A stretch of 38,534 bases of DNA from Blakeslea trispora (lineage: Eukaryota; Mucoromycota; Mucoromycetes; Mucorales; Choanephoraceae). The position numbers were made by a program, and so were the translations under genes. The stretch lies in the NCBI GenBank assembly GCA_025331445.1, contig JAIWNE010000191.1, positions 1-38,534 on the forward strand. Direction: 5' to 3'. Positions 20,517 through 29,973 of this stretch are shown in pieces; the first letter of the stretch is position 1; every line of letters begins with the position of its first letter. The notes under the pieces are model-generated. The model did not search any database. It worked only from the letters and a program-made list of their open reading frames with translations, and had not been told where the DNA came from.

Positions 20517-22034
20517 ATATACCCCCTTTAAATTAGATTGTAACATACTAGCATTTATATCAAACATTGTACTTTTCTCATCATTTCATACATTACTTGC
20601 CTGTTTTCCCTTATTTAACATTAATAACTGTATTATCTTCCATGTAAATAAAAGTAGAGAAAAAAGAAAAGAAGCGGTTTAAAAAAAGATTCTTTAATAC
20701 ATTTAGTGCAGATGATCGTCATCTAAACGATTTGATGGAAAAAGCAGTCAAATTTAAATTTAAGGTTATTAGATCTTGTCTTTCTCTCGTATTTGCTCTC
20801 TTCTTTTTTTATTCTTCTCGTAACGCTCTACGTTTTATTTGCATCTTTCCAAAATTTTACTGTGCAGATTTGAAAACACTAATTCAATTTGTTTCAACCT
20901 AAAAAGTCAAGTTTATATGTTAATCTTACTTTGCATACACTGTGGTAAAAAAGACTCGCCTTTTTCCTAATACATCATCTTCATTTTTCTAACTATCACA
21001 TCCTTTACTATAAATATACTACTTAGCAAAAGGTGTCCTGCTTATTTAACGTGATGATCATTTACATCAATTGCCCATTTTGTTTTCCTTTTGGGTGTAG
21101 TCGATGAAAAAGATACAACATACATTCAACGAGTTACCATGTTCCTCTATCTTTGTCATCCCTATCGTCAATTTTAAACGATCTTCCTCACAAGAATAAG
21201 TATTGACTACATTAGTTGATGTAGTATTTAACACTTCGACTAACTCAAATGTCACCATATGCAATTTTAGTACTTACCTTGGGATAGCTTATTTTTTAGA
21301 CTAACCAAGAATTTATCGAAGGTTTTCATGCTATGGAGTACCAAAAGTATTTGTCATTATGCAACTAGAGGTAAATCAAATCGATGAATGATTACATAGT
21401 CGACGAAATAGCAGCTTGGAAGCTCTAATACTTTAACTCAACCTTGAAGAAGAAAGCTAGGAAGAGTTGGATTCTTTGAAAGCCTCAAGCTACCGAACAT
21501 GATTCAAATATAAACGACTTCATAACATACAATATGACAACTTTCAACACATTATCATTGGACAATATGAGTTTCTTCAATATAAGTACGAAGTGTCTTT
21601 ATTCTTACTTTTCAATAAACACAACTATTTTCTATTAATTTGAATATCAGTGTTAGGGGATCATGTTAACTTCTCTATTTTTGTTACGGTTTGTGATGAC
21701 TGCAAGTTTTGACCTTACTGGTATAAACATCACCTTATATTCCTTATTCCATTATGTGATTAATTATCGTGTGTCAGCACTCTCTTTTAATAGCACTCTC
21801 TCCGTATCAACTTTACACATCAGTGATAGAGCTTGTTGAATATAGATTTTGAGTTTCTATGACAAGTAATTAACGTTTAATTCTGAATTTACATATTAAC
21901 TACAAAACACTGCTTTCTTTTCATGCAGTGATTAGCAATCTTTAAAAGTATCATACTCGTTTGTCCACAACTTTCAATGGTACCTTCTTTTAAATATCTT
22001 TATCTTCACTCCGAAAATGGCACGAACAAATGTG
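20517..22034. other. AT-rich region after the Tnp2-like gene
   Basis: No gene is supported on either strand; only short AT-rich frames occur. It separates the transposase gene from the 3' limit of Helitron B and probably includes the 3' flank of the element that carried the transposase. No matching repeat was found elsewhere in the window. Confidence 0.5.
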
Positions 22035-24115
22035 GTTTATGCAAATCCAAGACATTTTCCTTTTCAGTACAATTTTAGCCTGAACCTGTCAATGAAATCA
22101 TACTTTCTTCCCATCACTGCCATATTTCTCATATATACTGGCCATTCTTTTCCAATCCCCCATTTTCCTTTTTTTCTCTTTTTTTTTCATTAAATGCACA
22201 GCAAAAGGTAAGCAATTTTATCTCTTTTTTTTTTTTTTTTTTTTACAAATATCATATAATCCATCAACATCACTAACTCTTTATTTCACATAGCTACATG
22301 TATATCACATTATCATGACAGCATCTCAATAACTCGACTACGCTTCTCTTCAATTTCTTAGAATCCTTCAACTCTTCTTTCGTATATATCTGTTTATCAT
22401 CAATTTTGTATATACTTGTTTAGATACTCTTCATTGGCTTTGACAGACTATCCTTTATCCATGTCACCTCTTTTGTATTGCTTTCTGCGACCTCATCCAT
22501 GACTTCTTTATCCAAACTGTCTGCTCAATACCATGTTGCTCAAACTTATACCTCTTTGACTGTTATCTGAATTCTATCTCTATTAATGTTGCCTATCTGG
22601 ATTCATGCCTCTTTTTCGGATTACTTTGTCTTAGGTCTTTCGGTTTCTCCATTTGTTTTCTGTCTTATTCTTTGCATTGCATTTACTAACTTGCTCTGTT
22701 TGTAGTCATCGCCTTGAACCTCTTGACAAACACACATTCAATTGCTAATCATGCTCCATCCTATGTCTAATTTGTTCATGTCTAGCTTCTTTCTTATATG
22801 TACATGTGGTTCACCTCTCTAAGTATTGTCTCTGGTTGTTGTCCTAAATTCAAGCGATACTTTTTCTCTCTGATATACCGTCGTTCAGGGTACTTCGTCT
22901 CTTCTCATGTCGCCATCTCTCTACCTAATTTCAAAAATAATGTTTATCCACCTATTCTCCTTTACCTACTGAGGTCTGTGCTTTTAGAGGTTGCCGAATC
23001 TCTTTTTGATTGAACTTGGGGTTTCTTCCAACTTTACTACTTATGTCTTTTTTCTTTTTGTGTCTTCATGTCGTTGCTCATGCCTACATGTCTGCTCCAT
23101 CTCAGATGAGGTTGCTTCATCGCTTTGAATCTCTTTCGTGAGAAGTGAAATACCGCTTCCAGACTATTTTGACTTTGCTATCTTACCAAATGATTTTTTC
23201 TTTATCGACTGTTAGTTGTGGCTATTGCTCTCACTGTTGGCTGGACTCATGAGGTACCTAATCGCATATAACGGAATCAACATGCTCATGACAAACTACA
23301 TGTGTAAAGGATCGCGTCTCATCTTTATTTTTTTTTTTTTAAACTTGCTATGCTATTTACTTTCTTCCTCTATTGCTTCTGACTCTTGTGTATACTAGTG
23401 ACTAGTGATCTCTCAGTTTGTGTTGCTCATGACCTTGCATGTCGCTTCAAGATGGCTGTCAAGAAAAAAAAATTATTTTGAAAAAATTACTCTCGGTTAA
23501 GGCTGTATATCTTTTCAAGCGCAGCTACTGCAAAGCGATTAAGATGCGAATTGAAGGCTCTAATCATGAAAATTAATTATTTCTGCTCCCTATACTGCTT
23601 CTTATGATTCCAAAAGGTACCATTTCAAAGCCAAGCATGCCAATCAATCTAATACACCCGATGCAGCATCACTATTACAAATCAGCCCCAAAGAAAACCC
23701 ATATATAGCATTTATTTGATTCAAATTAATAAAATTCAAGAAGCTTGATTTGCCCATAATACCTAAATAATCCAATCATATGCCAAGCCCATCCGAAAAT
23801 TAAAGCGATACGATTAGCTCATTTATTGCTTATACTTTTAAAACTTGTTAAATCATCATTACTATATACTCTAAAGGCCATTTGTCACTATAAATTCCCT
23901 TTGAGACCTAAGCTAGATATGATTCGACTAAAGACAACTCCTATTTAAAGTAATCCGCAAAAGGGTTTTGCCATTCAACAAAAAATTCAGATTCTAACAG
24001 AAATCATGTCAGATTCTGACAAAAAACCTTAAACCGCCTTAATTGAATTTCAAGGTTTTCGTGTTAGATTCTGACAAAAAAAAAGTTCACCTCAACATCT
24101 TTTAAGCTGTGGTGA
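22035..24115 (-). repeat. 2.1 kb shared Helitron tail, copy 2
   Basis: Direct repeat of 11533-13652. Both copies begin GTTTATGCAAATCC and end GTGGTGA at the same base, but here the tail is joined to the Rep domain (after DLVARVF) instead of to the helicase domain. The plus-strand frame at 22798-23013 is out of register with copy 1 because of indels, so it is not a gene. Confidence 0.8.
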
Positions 24116-25630
24116 AAGACTCTTGCAACTAAATCAGGTCGATCTGAGGCGTTTTGTCCAGGTAGTAATTCTCTTTGAATTTCTATCCATCTAGGATTGG
24201 CAGTAAAGGTGATAAACAACGAAGGTTTGCCGAAATATCTAACAATTGCCATTGAATCTTGATACAGCTTAGCCATAAATCGAGGACCGCCTGTATAACT
24301 ACTGGGCAAGATAAAACGTCTTCCCAAAGAGGCAGGATCGACATCATTATTTATAAGAGCATCTTGAAGACCGTTGTAAAGGTCAGCTCTTATATTGGAT
24401 TGATGATTTCTAATCCAATCAAGCTTATTTTGGTCACAAATAGCCCAAACATCGACCAAGTACTGTTGAAACAACCTTTTGCTCAAGAAGAGGATATTCA
24501 GCTGCTCTCTGGTGGAGCCTATAACGGCAATAGGCTCTTTGTGTTAAGCGAGTTGATCCATCATTCAATCTTAAGCCCCAGTGCCAGTCCAAGTCACCAT
24601 TAGGAAACAAAAGAGTATAATGCAGAGGCATATATAAAGCATGGTTTTGAGATATATTTGTATGAGAATAAACGCCTTCACTGCTACGAAGATAAATGCG
24701 AATATCTCTAAATCCTTCAGCACTATGCTCATTTAGAATGATTCCTGTAACTTCATCAGAGGTAGGAAGATTCTCAGTGCGTCTATCAGATTCAGCTACT
24801 AACTCGATTCTCATTGAAGGACAAATTCGAATAAAAGGAGTTTCAGTTTCACTAATCTCAGCACTCATGAGAAGCTCATGTGCAGTCTTATACAATCTAA
24901 CATGAGGATTTTTTTCATGGATCATTGAAGACAGTTCCCTTAGAATCTCATCATTCAAATCATTGTTGTTTGCTGCTCTAATGGATGCTGCATATTGAGG
25001 ATCAAAAATATAAAGCTGCGCATATTTAGCATCGTCGTTGTTTTCTGCCAAAAGAGGTCCTTGAACGTGATACATTTGGCCTTGAATTTGAAAAGGCATG
25101 TTGCTTAAATTGGCATTACTAACTTCACATCTTAGGGAAGTGAAAGCAAATGCTGCGTTGTATCGTCTCAAGTTGTCCCTGAAGTGACGACCTGGAGTAC
25201 TAACTACTTCAAATAGAGTCTTCAAGAGAGCTGGAGGCTGTTGAAGAGCTTCGATTTTTACAGTGCCTGCCTTACAACAACTCGTCCAAAACTTGTTTTG
25301 AGAGGTGCACTGCAAAGGTAACTCAGCTTCCCAATGCTTAGCACCACAGTCAACACATATTTTGTCCATTGAACCTAGATCAAAAGGCTGAAGGCGACTG
25401 AGCTCAGAAATAAAGTCTGCTGGAAGTTGAACAGATCGTCCTCTACGTCTACTGGTCTGTTCGTTTTGTTGCCTGTTGGCATATCTGGCGTTTCGTCGTG
25501 TCTAGTAAATAAGAGTTTAAAATACGATTAATTGGCTTGAGGCTAAAAACTGCTTACTCGACACAAATCACAGGTAGAAAATCTTGGATGTGAGTGCTCT
25601 CTTCGACAGGCAGAGCAGATGCGAGAAGTT
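24064..25630 (-). pseudogene. Helitron B Rep protein, truncated and frameshifted
   Basis: Exon 1 (to 25558) encodes CSACRREHSHPRFSTCDLCR but is preceded by a TAG and has no clear ATG. A 56-nt intron (25557-25502) follows. From 25501 the frame encodes an Arg-rich linker and, from 25369, MDKICVDCGAKHW with the Helitron N-terminal region through LPLHYTLLFPNGDLDW-like text. A single-base frameshift near 24486 moves the reading frame; LFQQYLVDVWAICDQ, FILPSSYTGG and FITFTANPRW then continue in the new frame. At DLVARVF it fuses to the tail, adding HHSLKDVE and a stop. The HUH motif, the tyrosines and the entire helicase are missing. It cannot make a working transposase. Confidence 0.85.
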
Positions 25631-25751
25631 TCGGTAGGCTAGTTATTCAATGTTATTGTTATAAACTGTTTTAGTAAAAAAAAAGGTGAAAAAATAATAA
25701 TTAATTTTCTAAATTCAAGCTCATTTATTAGAAATTGAATCAATCTTGCAT

Positions 25752-25880
25752 CGCGTGAGGGAAAGGGACAACCTTCCCCTTTAAACCCCCTCCCAGCTGT
25801 CTAAAGCTCAATCCATCGTTCCTGACTAATGCTGGCTTCGCATGAGGGGGAGGGACGACCCTCCCCCTTGAACCCCCTCC
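25752..25880. repeat. GC-rich hairpin units of Helitron B
   Basis: Counterpart of 16996-17150. The first unit is weakened (GAGGGAAAGG with CCTTCCCC). The second pairs AGGGGGAGGG (25845-25854) perfectly with CCCTCCCCCT (25859-25868) around ACGA. An open frame at 25829-26110 is created by this GC-rich DNA and is not a gene. Confidence 0.7.
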
Positions 25881-25972
25881 CACGCTGGCTTAGGCTCGAT
25901 CCACATCGGGGAACTAAATTCTCATATCACGTGATCGGACAATATTTAATTCGAAATTTCAGTACATATATG

Positions 25973-26091
25973 ACGAGCATATTACAAACCGAACCTACGT
26001 TCGGTAACAAAATTAACCGTAGCGTAGCGAAGGTGCTAATTTTGTTGACCCCCACTTCGGGTCGGCACGCTGCGCTTTGTAACATGCTCGT
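25973..26091. other. Cloverleaf-like foldback between Helitrons B and C
   Basis: Outer arms ACGAGCATATTACAAA (25973-25988) and TTTGTAACATGCTCGT (26076-26091) pair at 15 of 16 positions. Between them are three further hairpins. The first is ACCGAAC/GTTCGGT with loop CTAC (25988-26005; its first base is shared with the outer arm). The second has perfect 10-bp arms AACAAAATTA (26006-26015) and TAATTTTGTT (26037-26046), with an ACC/GGT extension inside. The third is GACCC/GGGTC (26047-26063). The interior is more GC-rich than its surroundings. It starts on the first base of Helitron B and lies on the 3' side of Helitron C. No second copy in the window. Confidence 0.8.
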
Positions 26092-26217
26092 GCTGCCGCA
26101 GGCTTGCTAATCCGATGAAAGAAGTAGAAAGCTAAATATGCCATACGTATTTGAACCGATAGCAATGATGAACGATGCATTAGTATCACTTTGTAGATTA
26201 ATAATTGAGCGATTTAT

Positions 26218-28679
26218 TTAGTCTATTAAGAGTTCAGAATATACAATGTTTCTTGTTGTCTCTTCTTCATTATCTTCACTAAATAACACTGTGATGTTCT
26301 TCCAACTTGTTGCTCGCGAAAAGGCTACATAAAGCTGACCGTGGGCAAACGCTTCATACCTTAGGTCAATTCCAACGTTTTGAAGTGACTGTCCTTGAGC
26401 CTTGTTTATGGTCATGGCAAAACACAAACGAATTGGAAACTGCTTTCTTGTTAAAATAAAGGGTAGCTCGCCTTCCAGTGTTGATAATTTGATTCTGGGT
26501 ATCAGGTGATACTCAGGAGAAAAATTGCCAGACGGTTGCAGTATTGAAGTGACTAATACATGCTGTTTTATTTCGCGTACAATTAACCGCGTCCCATTGC
26601 ATAGTCCCTTTTTTTGGTTGAGATTTCGGAGTAGCATCACGACGGCACCTACTTTCAGCTTCAACTTGGATGGAGGAAAATTTCCTGGGTTTAAAGATCT
26701 CATGTATTCTTGGGATACTTGAAAGACCTCTCCACAGTCATCTGTGTTGCTCACATCCGCTGTATCCGCCGAGTTGAACACATAAGAAGAGCCGGGTAGT
26801 CGATCTAACACAATTTGATTGACTTGATCTACAGTATAGTTGTGTGTTGTAGGGATTGCAGCTTTTGCAAATACTGTAGGATCTTGAATGGCCTGAGAGA
26901 GGAGTTGAGAAGGATAAATCCTTGAAACCATGTTCATCAAATCATGTGTTCGATAAATGTATCTGGGGATTTGAATCATCATGTTTTGAAAGTATGGATT
27001 TGTCGACAATTGGGACAACCATTCCGAAAACAGTTGAGATTCTTGATCACTCCAGTTTTGGATTCGCATGTTTTCTGTGAGTTTCAATACGTGACATTTT
27101 GACCATATATATGAGTTTGAGATCGAAGCATCTACGGTTAAAGAGCGCGAGCCATTTTTTACTACAGGGGGTATCTGAGCAAAATCACCGCCCAAGACCA
27201 CCAGAATGCCACCAAACAGTCTATCAGGACAATCCCGAATATCACGTAAAGCTCTGTCTACTACTTCAAAACACAATTTATTCTGCATGGGAACCTCATC
27301 CCAAATTATTACATCAACCTTCCTTAAAAAATTTGCGATTTCGCTATTCTTGTTGAGAAGAGATGATGAATGAGGATTAAGGGAAAGAGGTATCTTAAAC
27401 AGATAGTGAGAAGTCATGCCATTTGGTAACAGAAGCGAAGCAATACCGGAGGAGGCAACACAGGCTGTTATTTTATCTTTAGAACGTACATAATAGTGAA
27501 GGGTATTGTAAAGGAATGTCTTGCCAGTTCCAGCTGGACCTTGGATAAAGACACATTCTTTGTCACCCAAGCTAAGCTCAGTACTTTCTATAAAGCCAAT
27601 GATGCAGTCTATGGCATTTTTCTGTCCTTGATTGAGTCTTTGATAGTTTAATTCAAAAGAATTCCTTGCTTCTTCTAAACTGAGTTGTTCAATAGCTTGC
27701 AAAAATGAATTCGAAGAACCATTTGGACTCTGAAGAGCAGCTTGCCAGTTGTAACAAAAAGAAGGCATATCAGCAAAGTCTTGCAATGACATGTTCAAAG
27801 CTTCAAGTTCTTGGTTAATCAAAAACAGACCATAGTCTAAGGCTGGCTCACCCAAATGAAATTTTGCAGTTTCGCTATACAGATAATTGATTTGATTGGG
27901 CAAAAGCTGATGGAGCTTATGATCCAAGTCATCACATATCTCGTAGCAGAATTTGTTCCAAATTGAGCTTGGCTGAGATAGTTGATCATATACTAAAGCA
28001 ATGACAAAAAGAGATCGCAGGCTTGACCCAGTAGTAAAGAGAGCAGCTTCTCTGAAACAGTTAGACCACCCATCGTCAGTCTCGATAAGATGGAGTTGCA
28101 AACAGGCCTCCTTAAAAGTTGAGCATAATTCACCATCCACCGTTCTTAGTTGATCAAAAGAGCACATTCCCTTTCTGGTTGCTAAGAGTAGTCTAAGATA
28201 ATACGCTTCGCCACACACAGGACTAATGTAAAGCATTCGACCGATTGCAAATCCTTTTTGTCTTGGCTTCCAAGTCTTGTCTTTGTTATTGAAAACAAAA
28301 TGTTCAGGGAACTCTTGATAGAGATAGCATCGACCATCTTCATTTTGCTGGTTATATTCGAACCATGCCATCAACATCGTCTTGCTATTATTCAGTTTTT
28401 CTCTGATCTCATTATCACTGGCTTGAGGATCAAAGTAAACAGTCTGTTTGTCTGGTAAATGGACAGGCAAAAGAACAACCGTTGGATCTTCTTCATGAAT
28501 AGGAAATTCAAAAAGGCGCCATACAGCTTCTGAAGGTCCTATGTATCGTGCCTGAAGGTATTTTTCTACCTCGTTATTGCTGTCACTTATTTTTAATGTA
28601 GTACGGTCTTGGCTTTTATAAATATACTTGTTTATGTATTTGATAGCATCTATTGATGCGCAGCACTCAACATTGATGT
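26218..28679 (-). pseudogene. Helitron C Rep C-terminus and PIF1-type helicase (split gene, left part)
   Basis: Open frame beginning at the LTR target-site copy (28679) with the Rep catalytic block KYINKYIYK and no start codon of its own. It continues through GPSEAVWRLFEF and CYLYQEFPEHFVF to a PIF1/Helitron helicase: Walker A GPAGTGKT (27517-27540), Walker B IIWDEVPM, GGDFAQIPPV, a C-terminal TINKAQGQSLQNVG and YVAFSRAT, with a stop at 26218-26220. All helicase signature motifs look intact. The helicase would unwind DNA during rolling-circle transposition. It is the C-terminal half of the gene whose N-terminal half is at 34771-36779; the reading frame matches across the GATGT target duplication. 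The LTR insertion kills it. Confidence 0.88.
28675..28679. repeat. Target-site duplication GATGT, left
   Basis: GATGT here and at 34771-34775 flank the solo LTR pieces. It lies in the Helitron C Rep coding sequence (His-Ile codons), so one copy belongs to the Helitron. Confidence 0.8.
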
Positions 28680-28882
28680 TGTGATATTTCTAGTATAATT
28701 GATAACAAGTAAAATTCAATCAGACCAAAAATAAGCTATCCTTTATTCAATTCAAATTAATCTCTTATTTATATAAAACTAAGTGGTCCCACGTTAGAAC
28801 TGAGAATGTTGGCTTCTTCCATTCTTTAGGGTATTCATTTATAAAGAATGGCACTTTTAATTTATGTGATGATTCATCTGAC
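28680..28882 (-). repeat. Solo LTR, left piece (split by gypsy element)
   Basis: With 34654-34770 this forms a ~320-bp unit that begins TGTGATATTT and ends GCATGCAACA in plus orientation (TG...CA) and is flanked by GATGT duplications. No internal coding region or second LTR of this family is seen, so it reads as a solo LTR. The coding direction of the lost element is unknown; minus is chosen arbitrarily. Confidence 0.75.
28878..28882. repeat. Target-site duplication CTGAC, left
   Basis: CTGAC here and at 34649-34653 flank the Ty3/gypsy element. The target is inside the solo LTR. Confidence 0.85.
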
Positions 28883-29044
28883 TAATTTATCTGTTAAGTC
28901 AAGATGAGTTAAACAAGATTAAGAGAGGGTTTTATTCAGTGTAGAATGAGATTGTCAATATAAATTGAGCTTGGTGACACAAAGTAGGATTGTGTCTTAA
29001 ATAAATGTCTTGATTTAATGATGCATCTAGCTTACGATACATCA
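28883..29044 (-). repeat. 3' LTR of gypsy element
   Basis: 162 bp, identical by eye to 34487-34648. On the coding strand it is preceded by a short purine-containing stretch (AGGGTGA) that may be the polypurine tract. Confidence 0.88.
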
Positions 29045-29328
29045 TCACCCTGGACCACCTTAAAAACCGTTTAGTTAAGATTTGAATAACATTTAGATGG
29101 ACCTTGATTGAGTGTTGGATTCTTGAAGTCAGATAAATCGCTCTTGAATAATATGTGAATGCTTATGCGAATTAGATAGTTGTTAAATTGTATGCTTTGT
29201 TCTTTGCATGTATGTACGTTGGAATTGCCCATTAAAAAAACCATTTCATCAAAAACCTTTCGTGAGGAAAAAAGATGAAGCTGGGTAAAAAAGGTTCTCC
29301 ATACTGATTGCGCTTAATTCACAGATGT

Positions 29329-29970
29329 CTAGTTTGATCTGGACTTCTTGTTGACGTCCGATTCCTTGAAAGGAGTCTTGCGCTTGCGTGATCCTTTGAT
29401 TCTTTTGACTTGACCAGACTTGGTAGGCATGTTAGCGTTACGTCGTTTCCAGTACTCTTTAATAGTTTCTGGACTGTCAAAGTCTTCGGGCTTTTGCCAT
29501 GTTTGCTCGTCCGGATATCCTACCCAAGTAGTTAAATACTCGATACCATTTGGTTCTACTTCCCTGTGATTGATCACGGCTTGAACTTCATAAATGTCTT
29601 TGTTTTCATCAGACTTGTTCGTTTCATTTGCGATTAATTTAATTTGCGAAGTAGGGATGTTTCTGGATAGAATGGAGCCTGTGCGATCGGTCAAGATGTA
29701 GCTTCCATTGGTTGTATAACCATGTACATAAAATGGACCTTCATACTTGGCATCTGTTTTCCGACGCTTGTTTTCTATGTTTTTGATCATAACTTTAGCG
29801 CCTATGGGAAATGGATCTTTGAGTATCCGATGCTTTCTTTCAAAGTGCTCATTATCTTTTTCTTGAGTCTTAATGATCTGATTCCTAATTTCAGGAATGG
29901 TATAGTTATTGAATCTTTCGATTTCTTTCTTTAACTTATCTGTGTCTATCATATCGTCAGAGATATTCAT
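29329..29970 (-). CDS. Integrase C-terminal tail plus chromodomain
   Basis: 213 codons, with the ATG three bases after the Gag-Pol stop and in the same reading frame. The first ~100 residues (FERKHRILKDPFPIGAKVMIKN, KYEGPFYVHGYTTNGSYIL) match the GPY/F-type integrase tail that normally continues directly from the integrase core. Residues ~124-177 (YEVQAVINHREVEPNGIEYLTTWVGYPDEQTW.KPEDF) form a chromodomain with the expected Y...W..W/Y pattern, typical of chromoviruses. In such elements the chromodomain directs integration to modified histone tails. It ends in a basic KRIKGSRKRK tail. It is either a nonsense-split part of Pol or a product made by readthrough or reinitiation. Confidence 0.85.
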   Translation of the reverse strand: MNISDDMIDTDKLKKEIERFNNYTIPEIRNQIIKTQEKDNEHFERKHRILKDPFPIGAKVMIKNIENKRRKTDAKYEGPFYVHGYTTNGSYILTDRTGSILSRNIPTSQIKLIANETNKSDENKDIYEVQAVINHREVEPNGIEYLTTWVGYPDEQTWQKPEDFDSPETIKEYWKRRNANMPTKSGQVKRIKGSRKRKTPFKESDVNKKSRSN

Positions 29971-29973
29971 TTT

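Larger units (their letters stand above)
22035..25973 (-). mobile_element. Helitron B (short Rep gene, 2.1 kb tail)
   Basis: Second Helitron in the same orientation as A. The 5' end is at 25973 (TCATATATGTACTGAAATT on the minus strand) and is preceded by G rather than A because it abuts the cloverleaf structure. It has the TCACGTGA palindrome, two GC-rich hairpin units, exon 1 and a Rep gene cut in mid-domain, then the same 2.1 kb tail as Helitron A. Similarity between the two tails ends at 22035. Confidence 0.7.

Noticed and set aside
17262..22034. CACTA-type terminal inverted repeats around the Tnp2-like gene
   Set aside because: I searched both flanks by eye for matching inverted ends and found none that I could support.
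25829..26110. 93-residue plus-strand frame
   Set aside because: It spans the Helitron GC hairpins and the cloverleaf; its length reflects GC-rich structure rather than coding.
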